From NCBI RefSeq assembly GCF_003991425.1, contig NZ_CP034346.1, positions 4,935,501 to 4,999,500 on the forward strand: a stretch of 64,000 nucleotides of DNA, given 5' to 3'. How positions within the stretch are numbered: the stretch's first letter is position 1; each line of letters begins with the position of its first letter. The stretch comes from Paenibacillus lutimineralis (lineage in GTDB: Bacteria > Bacillota > Bacilli > Paenibacillales > Paenibacillaceae). Below are positions 50,673-62,501 of the stretch, piece after piece. Below the pieces are notes generated by a model that saw only the letters and a list, made by a program, of their open reading frames with translations, did not search any database and was not told the origin of the DNA. Both the position numbers and the translations under genes were made by a program.

Positions 50673-52931
50673 ATGGATTTACAAATACAAACTGAATTTT
50701 CTTTACGGAAACCGACGCTTCGTTCAAGAATGATGCGCCGCATACGGCGGACGTATCAATATGACACTCGCTTCTGGAGAATAAGCATTGCCGGTCCTTG
50801 GGGAGCCGGCATGTTCGCTTTTGCTCTTGCTGCGCTCGGCCTGCCGACCGGACTCGGTCTGGGGCTGGATCTGCTATTGTTCCTCTTCACAGCAACAATA
50901 GGGATGTTCTTCGTCGCTCATACGATCGCTGTTCTTCTGGCCCTAATCGGATTGCCGGTACCGCGTCTTTTTATCGGTACCGTGCTATTCGATCTTGGAG
51001 CCGCCTACTTTATTTTCGATAATGAAGAGTCCTTTAAGATCTCTATCATTGTGGCCGTGATCCTTACGTTAGTTGGCGTTATCGCTGGGCTTATAACTGG
51101 ACTACTCTTCAAGCTTTATTACAGTAGTCGGACAGCAAGCCGCTCCAGAACAGGGATGAAAATAATCGGGGCACTCAGTATATTTATCGTCATTGGATTG
51201 GTCGTTAGCGGAAGCACGAAATCAATTCAAAGCGTTGCCGATTCTGATCAGACCGTAGCCAATCCAGCGGAGCCTGGAACCTACGCTGTTACTACCTTTA
51301 ATTACGGCAGTGGGAAGGATATTTGGCAGCCAGAGTTCGGCGCAAAGACAGACTTGATCTCTCAATCCGTTGATGCCAGCGCCTACATTACAAATTGGTC
51401 CAAATATCGCACGATGTATCTCAGATATGACCAGAAGGCTCTGCCGCTGAATGGCCGCGTCTGGATGCCTGAAGGCAGTGGCGATGAGGCTTATCCGCTC
51501 ATTCTAATCGTTCATGGCAACCATCTGATGGAGGATTATTCTGATGGCGGCTACGCCTATCTGGGTGAGCTACTTGCCAGCCGAGGTTTTATTGCGGTAT
51601 CTGTCGATGAGAATTTTCTGAATTACTCTGCATGGACGGGAATCCCCAATAATGATATGAAGGTAAGAGCCTGGGTGCTGCTGAAGCATCTGCAGCAGAT
51701 CCATACCTTCGCCCAGTCTCCAGGCACGCCCTTCTTTGGCAAGGTTGATATGAACCGGATCGGCCTGATCGGTCATTCACGTGGCGGGCAAGCGATCGCG
51801 ATGGCAGCAGATTATGCAAGCTGGTTCGAATCCGATGCTACTCTCGATAGCGTGAAGGATTTCAATATCAAGGCGTTGGCCGCCATTGCCCCAACCGATA
51901 AGAAGGTTGACAGTATTAATGCCAAATTGAAAGATATCAACTACTTGACCATTCAAGGGGCTAATGATGGCGATGTCAGTGATTTCGATGGAGATCGCCA
52001 ATACAATCGTTCCTCCTTCACTAAGGGGACAGATTTCTTCAAAGCTTCTTTATATGTACAGGGGGCAAACCACAGCCAATTCAATACAGACTGGGGATTG
52101 CGCGATATCAGCTTCCCAACGGGAATCTTATTGAATAGGAATCAATTCCTAAATGGTGTAAGTCAGAGAATGATCGCAAAACTGTATATATCCGCCTTTA
52201 TGGAGACATCGCTGCATGAGCAGACACGGTATATGCCATTATTCCGCGATTATCGCGAAGCCCTTCCCTTTATGCCGGAGACGACCTATATTAATCAGTA
52301 TGAAGATGGTCATTTCACGGTGTGGACGCGGTTTGAGGAGGATTCGAACCGGCAGAGCCTGCCGAAGAACGGAACTGCCGAAGGTAAGAATATCATATGG
52401 CGTGAAGTAGAGACGAAGAATCGCGGTAAATCTAATAAAGGCGATCACGCTCTAATCTTGGAAAGAACTCAGCCTAGCCAAGAGGAGTCTGTCTATAATA
52501 TGAGTTGGCCATATCGAGCACCACAGCCGACCAGCGGACCGCCCGAGATGCTCTCCTTCGCACTGGCGGATCAGAGTAAAGAGTTAGATGAGATACAAGA
52601 GCAAGAGAATACGAAGATGGACCGTTTTGCTATTGGAATCGAGCTTACGGACATAAACGGTATGAAGTCGCGCTTACCTCTATCTCAATTCCGGGAATTA
52701 CCCGTATTATCAGAAGTGCAATTTACGCTTCATCCTTGGCTTGAGCTCCATATGTCTGACGGCAAATATAACAATCCGACCGAAGCGATATTTCAGACAT
52801 TTCAACTGCCGATGGCTGAGTTTGTAAGAGTCAATCCCGAGTTTGCTCCCGACAAAGGCATTAAGTCGCTCTCATTCATACTCATAGGTGACCGGGGCAA
52901 AATTATGCTCGACGATATCGGCATATATTGA
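50673..52931 (+). CDS. Membrane-anchored alpha/beta hydrolase
   Basis: A 752-residue protein: four to five hydrophobic helices in the first 190 residues, then an extracytoplasmic alpha/beta hydrolase domain (about 265-520) with oxyanion-type VHGNHL, nucleophile elbow GHSRGG (Ser near 369), an acidic position in GANDGD and His in GANHSQF. A C-terminal beta-rich region (about 560-750) follows. It looks like a chlorophyllase/dienelactone hydrolase-type enzyme facing outward; substrate unknown. ATG with GGGAGAAAAT. Confidence 0.78.
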   Translation: MDLQIQTEFSLRKPTLRSRMMRRIRRTYQYDTRFWRISIAGPWGAGMFAFALAALGLPTGLGLGLDLLLFLFTATIGMFFVAHTIAVLLALIGLPVPRLFIGTVLFDLGAAYFIFDNEESFKISIIVAVILTLVGVIAGLITGLLFKLYYSSRTASRSRTGMKIIGALSIFIVIGLVVSGSTKSIQSVADSDQTVANPAEPGTYAVTTFNYGSGKDIWQPEFGAKTDLISQSVDASAYITNWSKYRTMYLRYDQKALPLNGRVWMPEGSGDEAYPLILIVHGNHLMEDYSDGGYAYLGELLASRGFIAVSVDENFLNYSAWTGIPNNDMKVRAWVLLKHLQQIHTFAQSPGTPFFGKVDMNRIGLIGHSRGGQAIAMAADYASWFESDATLDSVKDFNIKALAAIAPTDKKVDSINAKLKDINYLTIQGANDGDVSDFDGDRQYNRSSFTKGTDFFKASLYVQGANHSQFNTDWGLRDISFPTGILLNRNQFLNGVSQRMIAKLYISAFMETSLHEQTRYMPLFRDYREALPFMPETTYINQYEDGHFTVWTRFEEDSNRQSLPKNGTAEGKNIIWREVETKNRGKSNKGDHALILERTQPSQEESVYNMSWPYRAPQPTSGPPEMLSFALADQSKELDEIQEQENTKMDRFAIGIELTDINGMKSRLPLSQFRELPVLSEVQFTLHPWLELHMSDGKYNNPTEAIFQTFQLPMAEFVRVNPEFAPDKGIKSLSFILIGDRGKIMLDDIGIY

Positions 52932-52958
52932 TCTTATGTAACCCCATGCATTATAAAT

Positions 52959-53020
52959 ATAGCCTCTACCTTGTGAAGATCGCTTATCATTAAGCGTTCC
53001 ACACAGGTGAGGCTATTTTA
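52959..53020 (+). terminator. Terminator of the hydrolase gene
   Basis: ATAGCCTC / GAGGCTAT outer stem with a long imperfect inner stem capped by GCTTATCATTAAGC and ending in TTTTA. Confidence 0.7.
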
Positions 53021-53060
53021 ATGCGTCCTTCAGACCCTATAAATTCGATAAGATCAAATA

Positions 53061-53612
53061 TTACTCCTCTTTGGGTACTAGATCGTAAATATCGCCGTTC
53101 TCCATCGCATCAATCAGACGATCAAGCCAGCTATAATATTTAACTGCCTCATTCATCTTGTGAATATCCTCCTCAAGGACACTTCGTAAAGCTGGATCTA
53201 TATCCTCAGTTAAATACTTGTTCATTTCTTTGATGGAACGCTTAAGCACCAGAATATTTCCCTCAACCGCCTTCCGCCATTTGATCGCGAAGAAGTCAGT
53301 AAACGTCTGATACCAGTCATACTCCACTTCATATAAATCCTTGCGAGATCCCTTCTCCCACACTTTATTAACCATCTTCATATCGAGCAAGGTTCTTACT
53401 CCTGTACTCATGCTCGTCTTGCTCATTTTCATCCCCATTCCCATCTCATCAAGGGTCATCGGTTTATCAGCAAAAAAGAGCAACCCATACAGATGTCCCG
53501 TTGATAACGGAATTCCATACAGATTCATATTCCTTCCTATCGCTTCAATAACCCGCTTACGTACGTTAAGTACCGCCGTTTGTTGTTCCGGGCTGAGCTG
53601 GTCCAAGCTCAT
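53061..53612 (-). CDS. GbsR/OpcR-type MarR-like transcriptional regulator
   Basis: A 183-residue regulator of the GbsR family: an N-terminal winged helix (LYGIPLSTGHLYGLLFFADKPMTLDEMGMGMKMSKTSMSTGVRTLLDMKMV, about 30-85) and a helical C-terminus. GbsR senses choline and represses choline import and glycine-betaine synthesis in Bacillus; OpcR represses opuC. Here it is divergent from opuA and probably controls it. AGGAGG Shine-Dalgarno. Confidence 0.88.
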   Translation of the reverse strand: MSLDQLSPEQQTAVLNVRKRVIEAIGRNMNLYGIPLSTGHLYGLLFFADKPMTLDEMGMGMKMSKTSMSTGVRTLLDMKMVNKVWEKGSRKDLYEVEYDWYQTFTDFFAIKWRKAVEGNILVLKRSIKEMNKYLTEDIDPALRSVLEEDIHKMNEAVKYYSWLDRLIDAMENGDIYDLVPKEE

Positions 53613-53796
53613 GCTTGCAACCTCCTATCGTTCCGATCAAGCTATCTTGGTGTAATACAATTTCCTAAACCTTCAGCATTTATTTAAATGATATTTTTAT
53701 CTTAAGAAAAGGATGCCCAAAAGTAAAGCAGCGAATCATACCGCAATTTTGAGCATATGGGAGTATTAATAAGATTCCATTCGTTCAGTTTTTTCT

Positions 53797-53813
53797 GTAC
53801 GTTCTATACGTAC
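53797..53813. promoter_or_regulatory. Inverted repeat GTACG-N7-CGTAC, candidate GbsR-type operator
   Basis: Perfect 5-bp half-sites 12 bp apart, ending 11 bases before the opuA -35, where a bound repressor or activator would affect it. Confidence 0.4.
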
Positions 53814-53824
53814 GGATATTACCT

Positions 53825-53854
53825 TTGATTAATTTCCTATCCTTTTGTTACACT
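53825..53854 (+). promoter_or_regulatory. Promoter of the opuA operon
   Basis: TTGATT (53825-53830), 18-bp spacer, TACACT (53849-53854), giving a 5' leader of about 140 nt. Confidence 0.5.
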
Positions 53855-53997
53855 ATAGAACAGCTAAGCACGCCACATCGCAACGTTTTAACTTTATGTG
53901 CAAATAATATGTGCAAATAAATAGTTACGAATTACAGAAAGCTGCGAAGAACTCGTGAACCCAGCGAACTGTTAGCGGAACTTGAAGAGGTGAGTAT

Positions 53998-55210
53998 ATG
54001 GAACAAAGTATTCTAGAAATTAGAAAGGTAAGCAAATTGTTCGGTCCTAATGCCGAACAAGGCGTTCGGCTGCTTGAGCAAGGTTATAACAAAGAGAAAC
54101 TAGCCAAAGAAAAAGGAATCACCGTTGGGGTCAACCAAATGAGTCTCAGCGTCCATAAGGGAGAAATATTCGTCATTATGGGCCTGTCCGGTAGCGGCAA
54201 GTCGACACTCGTCCGGATGCTGAACCGACTCATAGAGCCTACTTCAGGAGAAATCCTGCTGCATGGTCAAGATTTGTTGAAAATGAACAAAGCACAGTTA
54301 AGAGAAGTTCGGCGCAAGAAGATTACGATGGTCTTCCAGAAATTCGCGTTATTCCCACACCGCACTGTGTTGCACAACGTGGAGTATGGTCTTGAGATCC
54401 AGAAAGTCAATAAGGAAGAACGTAAGCAGAAAGCTCTACAAGCGTTAGAACTTGTCGGACTCAAAGGCTGGGAGGACAAATTGCCTGATCAGCTGAGCGG
54501 AGGTATGCAGCAACGGGTCGGTCTGGCTAGAGCATTAGCCAATGATCCGGAAATCCTGCTTATGGACGAAGCGTTCAGCGCACTCGATCCATTAATCCGC
54601 CGCGATATGCAGGATGAGCTGCTTGAGCTGCAAGAGAAAATGAAGAAGACGATCATCTTCATTACCCATGACTTAGACGAAGCGCTGCGGCTTGGGGATC
54701 GCATTGCACTCATGAAGGATGGAGCGCTTGTACAGCTTGGGACGCCGGAAGAGATGCTAACACAGCCGGCTGACCGTTATGTTGAACGCTTTATTGAAGA
54801 CGTGGATCTATCCAAAGTTATTACGGCATCACGGGTTATGCGACGTCCTGAGACGGTTGCCCTTGATCGCGGCCCTCGCGTTGCGCTTCAGTTAATGCGT
54901 GAACGAGGAATTTCCAATCTGTTCGTCATTGATCGCGGCAAGCGGCTGCTCGGCGTGATTACCGCCGAAGATGCTTCCAAAGCATTGAAGGCGGGACAAG
55001 GATTGCAAGACATTCTGATTACCGACGGTCCGCGGGTTTCGCCAGATACATTGCTTGGTGATCTGTTCGAGGTGACAAGCTCGGCCAAAGTGCCGCTTGC
55101 GGTCGTAGCGGACGACAATCGATTGCTTGGCGTTATCGTGCGCGGGGCTGTACTGGGAGCGCTGGCTGGTGAGCTTAGCGATGAAATTAGCGTCTTGGAG
55201 GTGAAGGACA

Positions 55211-55218
<8 letters not shown>
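53998..55218 (+). CDS. opuAA: Glycine betaine/proline ABC transporter ATPase
   Basis: A 406-residue ATPase: Walker [10 protein letters not shown] (about 61-69), Q-loop [12 protein letters not shown], signature [14 protein letters not shown], Walker [12 protein letters not shown] and His in ITHDLDEA. The C-terminal third holds two CBS motifs ([22 protein letters not shown] and [17 protein letters not shown]), which sense ionic strength in OpuA systems. The length and CBS pair match OpuAA/ProV. It overlaps opuAB by 8 bases. Confidence 0.95.
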
Positions 55219-56973
<1,755 letters not shown>

Positions 56974-57289
56974 TTAGGTAATCCAAGTCTCCGATATATC
57001 CGAAGACAATCCCTAAAACAAGAGGAAACCATCCCCAACACGGGATGGTTTCTTTGTGTATTTATATATAATGAAGAAGAGGGAGTATCTTTACTGTAAC
57101 ATTGCATCCTTAATAGAACCTTACTGCAACCTGAAAATTAAATTAAAATATTCAGATCATGGAAATTTACCCGTGCATCAGGGTACTTGCCGTTACTGAT
57201 AACCATTCTCCTCATACTTTATTAAGAGGTGATTTAAAAGGCCTGGTCAAGATTTTTGAACAGCCTTTTACAGAAGGAGGAGAAAGCGA
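56974..57289. other. Intergenic region with opuA terminator
   Basis: Holds the terminator at 57023-57056 and, near 57236-57270, an AAAAGG..CTG / CAG..CCTTTT inverted repeat just before the next Shine-Dalgarno. No other gene seen. Confidence 0.5.
57023..57056 (+). terminator. Terminator of the opuA operon
   Basis: Perfect 11-bp stem GAAACCATCCC/GGGATGGTTTC with six-base loop followed by TTTGTG. Confidence 0.82.
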
Positions 57290-57520
57290 TTGATGGAAGC
57301 CTATTATAACTGTATGCGCTGTAAGAACAAGCGTGTCCGTATCTTGACAGCAGACAGACGGCATTTTGTAGGAACGATTGTGGATGTAGATTGCAATAAC
57401 GTTTATCTTCGTGTTGATAGGGATTGCGAAGTGAGAACCTCCGCATTCTTTCCTGGTACTAGTGGGTCCGATATTATAACCTTGAGCCTGTTCGTACTGC
57501 TTGCTATCGCTTTAATATAA
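57290..57520 (+). CDS. Small SH3/Sm-like protein with C-terminal membrane segment
   Basis: A 76-residue protein: beta-strand pattern KRVRILTADRRHFVGTIVDVDCNNVYLRV (about residues 14-42), FFPG, then a hydrophobic C-terminus (ITLSLFVLLAIALI). The layout resembles the small gene at 39844-40077 and Bacillus hypothetical proteins of the type YYNxMRxxxGRxVxI..G.I. TTG (57290) or ATG (57293) start behind GGAGGAG. Two Cys near the N-terminus (CMRC). Function unknown. Confidence 0.68.
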   Translation: MMEAYYNCMRCKNKRVRILTADRRHFVGTIVDVDCNNVYLRVDRDCEVRTSAFFPGTSGSDIITLSLFVLLAIALI

Positions 57521-57537
57521 TCATCTGCATTCGCACT

Positions 57538-57564
57538 GAAGGCCCTGCTATTAGCAGGGCCTTC
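57538..57564 (+). terminator. Terminator-like hairpin after the small gene
   Basis: Perfect 12-bp arms GAAGGCCCTGCT/AGCAGGGCCTTC with a three-base loop; short T content after it. Confidence 0.65.
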
Positions 57565-57744
57565 ACACATATATCATTTATGGGGTACCTTTATGCTACC
57601 TCTCCAACCTTAGAATTGGCTTAAAAGAACATGAGAATACAATAAATAATTGATGCTCAAGTGGTTACAATAAATTACATTAGATAAATCATTTCCCTCC
57701 CTTGAAACGATATTTCTGCAGAAATTTTGTGTCTACTATGTTAA

Positions 57745-58433
57745 AACATAATTGTTAAATATATAGCTGCAGGGGTAGCTCTGCTTCAATTGGTGAGATT
57801 TGGATGGCTGCTCAACCGCGACAAGTCCGTAAGCCTTGAAGGGTGGTCCATCGGTTTTGCAATTAATGGTGTAATTCTTACACTGCTTGGTCTTAACATG
57901 ACACTTGGCCGTTATCCAAGGTAGGATTTCCGTTTGACGATATTATTTTCGGCGAGCCTTCCCTAGCCTTTGGAATTCTATTGCTAGCCGCCGCCGTCAT
58001 TTTATGGCGCAAATCGAATCTGTTATTAAAATCTGAGGAACTAGCTAAAATGGTTAAAGAAGACTCCAGAAAGCTTATTCCTGATCTGATAGAAATGACG
58101 CGCCCTTTGTCCTATTTTGCTGCTGTAATTGGTCTCGGGCTCATTGCTATCGCGTTTGCAGGTGTTACATTCCAGCTCTTCGCTGCACCGCCTGAAGAAC
58201 CGATCTCGGGACGATTCGCCGATTATCCAATGCTGGAGGCCACCTTTATTTCTGGATTGTACGCCCTCACTGGTATCGGAGCGGTCTTGTTCCCATTTGG
58301 ATTAGCCAAGAAGGAATCGAAGATACTTACGGTAACAGGGGTTCTCTGGGCCGTTGTCGGAGTTGCGTTAGCCCTCTTCGGTGCCATGAATTATTTCACC
58401 CATATCGGATTGATCGTTAATACGATGAGTTAA
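57745..58433 (+). pseudogene. Frameshifted DUF981-family membrane protein gene
   Basis: Two frames together make one DUF981-like membrane protein. Frame one (57745-57924) reads KYIAAGVALLQLVRFGWLL...GVILTLLGLNMTL and meets a TAG at 57922. Frame two reads TWPLSKVGFPFDDIIFGEPSLAFG from about 57903 and continues to 58433. Family members have an uninterrupted ...MTLTWPL... here, so about four bases (one copy of ACTT) seem lost near 57901-57908. The N-terminus also lacks a good start, so a second lesion is possible. An ORF from 57981 would lack the first two helices. A sequencing error cannot be excluded. Confidence 0.6.
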
Positions 58434-58441
58434 ACTTATAG

Positions 58442-58478
58442 AAAAATCCCCTCTCTTTTCTAGAAAGGGGATTTTTTT
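58442..58478. terminator. Bidirectional terminator between the DUF981 gene and the permease gene
   Basis: AAAATCCCCT..TCT / AGA..AGGGGATTTT stem with T8 on the plus strand, located exactly between convergent stops. Confidence 0.8.
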
Positions 58479-61400
58479 TACTCGACTGATTTTAAGGCTT
58501 CAATCATATCGATATGCTTCAGCTTGTAATGCATCGTGACCATCACGATTCCTGAGAACAGTAGAGTCAGCGCTGCCGCATAGCCGTAGCTGAACCAATG
58601 TATCGTAGGGCTGAACATCATCACATCGACTTCTGCCGTCTTCAGTACGAAACGGTGCAGAACGATGCCGAGGAAATCCCCAGCTATAATTCCGAGTATC
58701 GTCAGGATCATATTCTCACGATAAATATACATCGTGACCTCTTGATCATAGAACCCCAGCACCTTGATCGTCGACAGCTCGCGAATCCGCTCGGACACGT
58801 TGATATTGGTCAGATTGTAGAGCACAACGAAGGCCAATGCAGCGGCTGAGATAATCAATACAATGACGACCACATTCATACTGTCCATCGTATCTTCGAA
58901 CGATCCACTTACCCCACTTGTGAAGCTGACCATAGCTACCCGCTCATTTCCCGTCAATTGTTCACCGAACTGATCCTCGAACGAGGGCTCATGATTGCTG
59001 TAATTAATCAACTCCATATTCGACTGTGGTTGTTTGCCGAAGATGCTCTCATAATAACGCGGTGTCATGTAGGCATAGTGCATAGTGTAGTTCTCGGAAA
59101 TGCCAGCTACTTTCAATTCAAAGGAATCATTGCTGTTGTTCTGAATGACCAACTTACTACCGATATGCAGATTGAATAACTTAGCCAGCTTCTCAGTAAC
59201 AATCGCTCCATCATCCGGTAAATTCAGGATTTGCTTCTGTCCTCGCTCTCTTAACACCACAAAATCAGAGAAATGCTCTGTAGATTCGGGAATGAATAGA
59301 TGAATATCCTGACTATTGACTCCTTTACGAACGGCCTGCATCACTTCCTGGGACACATTGAGCGTGCCTGTGATTCCCGGGGTATCCTCGATAAGCTTAT
59401 GATAGGATGCTTCCCCAGCAGGATTAGACTCATCTTTAAAAATGATTGCCGCATTATATTTCATGATCTTGCCATACTGCAATGGAGCGATGTCCCGGAT
59501 AGAGTCTTTGAGTCCGAATCCAGTTAAAATGAGCGCTGTACAGCCAGCCACGCCGCATACCGTCATGAACATCCGCTGTTTATAGCGGAACAGATTCCGT
59601 GCCGTGACTTTGCCAGTGAAATTAAGCTGCCGCCATATTAGCGGAATCCGCTCCAGGAAGATGCGCGATCCGCTCTTAGGAGCTTTCGGTCGCATCAGCA
59701 CTGCAGCTCCACTGCGCAGCTCCACGCGTGCCGCGGTAAAGGCTGTCACCGTTGTACATAACACAGCAACGATCAAGGACATCAGACTATAACTGAGGTA
59801 GAAATTAAGCCGAACCTCCGGCAAATTGTACAACGAACCGTATGCATTATAGATGATCGTTGGAAATAGTGTAAATCCCACTGTAAGACCGGCGCCTGTC
59901 GCCAATACGCTTGCGAGCGTACCGTAGACGAGGAACTTCCTCATAATATCGCCATTGCTATAGCCTAACGCTTTTAACGTCCCGATCTGCAATCTCTGCT
60001 CCTCGACCATCCGTGTCATCGTCGTCAAACTGACCAAGGCGGCGATGAGGAAGAAAAATACCGGAAATGCCTTGGCAATTGAGGCCAGTCTCTCGGCATT
60101 ATCTTCAAACTCGGTATAACCGGGATTGGAATCACGATCCAGCACATAGACCTTTGGCAGCTTCAAGTCATCCAGCTTCTGATGTCCTTCGGTCAGATCG
60201 TGCTCACCATCTGCGATCTTCGCATCAGCGTCCTGCTTCTCCTCGCGGTAGGTGCGAAGGCCCTCCTCATAATCGCGGCGCCCTTGATCTAAATCCGCCT
60301 TCGCTTTGGCCAATTTGGCCTCTCCTTCTTGCTTGGCTTTGGCCAGTTCTTCTTTTCCTTGCTTCCAGTCCAGCTCTCCTTGAGCCAGCTTCTTGTCCGC
60401 AGCCTTCAGCTGTGCAGCCCCGGACTCGAGCTCCTTCGCTTTGGAATTCAGCCCCTTCTCAGCCGCTTCCAGCTTCTGTTCCGCCTGATTCAGGCCCTGT
60501 TCGAATGCGCCTGCTGCTTGTTTCAATGCAGCGGCGTCCACCTCACCCGCCATATATCCGGCGACGGCCTGTCCTAGTGCGGAATCGGCCGCTTTAGAAC
60601 CAGCAACCAATTGATCTCGCTGTGACTGCGGAATGCTGTCCGGAGGAACCGCAGCAATCTGCTGCAGTGATCCGGCAAGCTCTCGTCCTCCCGCCAGCTT
60701 CGGCTGGATCTCTTTCTTCTGAACATTCAATAGTTCCCGAGCTTCCTGTAGCTTCGCCTGTCCGGAACTTATTTTCTGCTTATTCTGAGCCAGCTGAGCC
60801 CGGCCTTGATCAAGCTCCCTAGCCGCTTTATCCAGTTTACCCTGGCCTTTGACCAGCTCGGATTGCAGCTTGTCCACGCCTTCCTGATAGCTGGTCTCGC
60901 CTTCATCCAGCTTAAGCTTGGCATCGCTAAGCTTCTTCTCGGCATCAGCAAGCTGCTGCTTGGCGTCAGCGATTTTCTGCTTCGCCTCATCTAGCTTGGC
61001 CTGTCCTTCCTCCCGCACCTCGCTAAGGCGCTCCTCCGGCATCCCTGTCAACGCCTGCTCAACTGCCTTCGTATGCGCCTCGATCCGATCCGCATACTCA
61101 TCAGAATAGGAGCGTAATCCTGCACTATCCTTGAAGGTCATATAGGCTTCTGTATATACAGACATATGGAAATCCTGTTCAGGAATCACAGCGAATACAT
61201 CGGTCGTTCCTTTGCCAATTTGGCTCGTCCCTCGTCCGATCGTATTAATATACTGCGGACTTTGTACGAAGCCAACCACCTTATAGCTCAGTGTATGAAA
61301 TGTATCATTTAAATCAACTTCAGTATCAGGGTTCGTAAAGGTAATTGTATCACCTAACTTGTAGTGCTTCGTCTTCCCGCTCTTATCGAGTGCAATTTCT

Positions 61401-61786
61401 CCCGAGGTCTCAGGCAATCTTCCTTGGGTGATCAGATAACGATTGATGATATTACCTGGTTGATAAGAGCGGATATTTGCGATTAGGCCGCTATCGTCCA
61501 GGAATACATCCGAACTATAGCCAGGCTGTACTGCTTCCACGTCAGGTACTTTCTTTAGTTCATCGATATCGACTGACTTCAACCCATACGTCGTCTGGAC
61601 TTTCACATCCATCAAATTTAACTCTTCGTAATAATGCTCAGCTGTATCCAGCATATCTGGTCCAGTCGCCTTGATCCCTACAAAGAAGCCGACGCCGAGC
61701 ATGATGATCGCAAAGATCGACAGAAACCTCGCCTTTGTTCGCCATATTTCCCGGAAAATATCTTTCCATAGCGCTTTTTTCTGCAT
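58478..61786 (-). CDS. FtsX-type ABC permease with long coiled-coil insertion
   Basis: A 1102-residue permease. An N-terminal helix (about 20-42) is followed by an extracellular MacB-like part and a very long Ala/Lys/Glu/Gln-rich coiled coil (about 235-535; repeats of KLDEAKQKIADAKQQL type), three helices (about 560-700), a second extracellular domain and three final helices (about 960-1095) with FtsX motifs (ERIRELSTIKVLGFYDQEV). It works with the ATPase encoded upstream. ATG at 61784-61786 with AAGGAG nine bases away; the frame to 61810 overlaps the ATPase end. Such coiled-coil permeases occur in Firmicutes; substrate unknown. Confidence 0.87.
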   Translation of the reverse strand: MQKKALWKDIFREIWRTKARFLSIFAIIMLGVGFFVGIKATGPDMLDTAEHYYEELNLMDVKVQTTYGLKSVDIDELKKVPDVEAVQPGYSSDVFLDDSGLIANIRSYQPGNIINRYLITQGRLPETSGEIALDKSGKTKHYKLGDTITFTNPDTEVDLNDTFHTLSYKVVGFVQSPQYINTIGRGTSQIGKGTTDVFAVIPEQDFHMSVYTEAYMTFKDSAGLRSYSDEYADRIEAHTKAVEQALTGMPEERLSEVREEGQAKLDEAKQKIADAKQQLADAEKKLSDAKLKLDEGETSYQEGVDKLQSELVKGQGKLDKAARELDQGRAQLAQNKQKISSGQAKLQEARELLNVQKKEIQPKLAGGRELAGSLQQIAAVPPDSIPQSQRDQLVAGSKAADSALGQAVAGYMAGEVDAAALKQAAGAFEQGLNQAEQKLEAAEKGLNSKAKELESGAAQLKAADKKLAQGELDWKQGKEELAKAKQEGEAKLAKAKADLDQGRRDYEEGLRTYREEKQDADAKIADGEHDLTEGHQKLDDLKLPKVYVLDRDSNPGYTEFEDNAERLASIAKAFPVFFFLIAALVSLTTMTRMVEEQRLQIGTLKALGYSNGDIMRKFLVYGTLASVLATGAGLTVGFTLFPTIIYNAYGSLYNLPEVRLNFYLSYSLMSLIVAVLCTTVTAFTAARVELRSGAAVLMRPKAPKSGSRIFLERIPLIWRQLNFTGKVTARNLFRYKQRMFMTVCGVAGCTALILTGFGLKDSIRDIAPLQYGKIMKYNAAIIFKDESNPAGEASYHKLIEDTPGITGTLNVSQEVMQAVRKGVNSQDIHLFIPESTEHFSDFVVLRERGQKQILNLPDDGAIVTEKLAKLFNLHIGSKLVIQNNSNDSFELKVAGISENYTMHYAYMTPRYYESIFGKQPQSNMELINYSNHEPSFEDQFGEQLTGNERVAMVSFTSGVSGSFEDTMDSMNVVVIVLIISAAALAFVVLYNLTNINVSERIRELSTIKVLGFYDQEVTMYIYRENMILTILGIIAGDFLGIVLHRFVLKTAEVDVMMFSPTIHWFSYGYAAALTLLFSGIVMVTMHYKLKHIDMIEALKSVE

Positions 61787-61799
61787 GCTGTACAGCTCC

Positions 61800-62501
61800 T
61801 TACCACTCAATGTCGTCTACAGAGACCGGATTCGGGTTCATGACCATTTTACGTACTTTGGCATTATTTATTTCAATGACCCGATTCGCCATTGGCGCGA
61901 TCGCCGAGTTATGCGTTATGACAATAACTGTCGTTCCCGTATTGCGGCAAGTATCCTGCAGAAGCTTCAACACCTGCTTGCCTGTATTGTAATCGAGCGC
62001 ACCCGTAGGCTCATCGCATAGAAGCAGCTTGGGCTGCTTCGCCAACGCCCTGGCTATCGCCACCCGCTGCTGCTCCCCACCGGAGAGCTGGGCTGGAAAG
62101 TTGTTCAGTCGTTCACCAAGCCCGACATCACGCAGCACCTGCTCGGCATCAAGAGCCCGTGGAGAGATTTGCGCTGCTAGCTCTACATTTTCCTTTGTCG
62201 TTAAGTTCGGCACCAGATTATAAAATTGAAACACGAAGCCAACATCATTACGGCGATAACCAGTAAGTTCTTTACGATTAAACTTGGCAATATCTGTCCC
62301 GTCAACAAGCACCTGGCCTTCATCTGCCGTATCCATCCCGCCGAGAATATTCAGCACTGTTGATTTCCCGGCACCGCTGGGGCCAACAATAACCGCAAAT
62401 TCGCCCTTTTCAATCTCAAAATTGATGCCGTCATTGGCAACAATCGTCGTCTCGCCCATTTGGTAACGCTTGTACTCATCCTTGATCACTACGAATGCCA
62501 T
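61800..62501 (-). CDS. ABC transporter ATP-binding protein (LolD/MacB type)
   Basis: A 233-residue ATPase: Walker [10 protein letters not shown] (about 40-48), Q-loop [11 protein letters not shown], signature [14 protein letters not shown], Walker [13 protein letters not shown], switch His in ITHNSA. It drives the large FtsX-type permease encoded 13 bases downstream. AAGGGAG Shine-Dalgarno. Confidence 0.92.
   Translation of the reverse strand: MAFVVIKDEYKRYQMGETTIVANDGINFEIEKGEFAVIVGPSGAGKSTVLNILGGMDTADEGQVLVDGTDIAKFNRKELTGYRRNDVGFVFQFYNLVPNLTTKENVELAAQISPRALDAEQVLRDVGLGERLNNFPAQLSGGEQQRVAIARALAKQPKLLLCDEPTGALDYNTGKQVLKLLQDTCRNTGTTVIVITHNSAIAPMANRVIEINNAKVRKMVMNPNPVSVDDIEW

Larger units (their letters stand above)
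53613..53997. other. Divergent control region of gbsR-like gene and opuA
   Basis: A 385-bp AT-rich region. It holds the inverted repeat at 53797-53813 and the opuA promoter at 53825-53854; no ORF or RNA gene seen. Confidence 0.6.

Noticed and set aside
60067..60597. 176-codon plus-strand frame opposite the coiled-coil permease
   Set aside because: Composition follows from the repetitive coiled-coil codons read antisense; no start signals.
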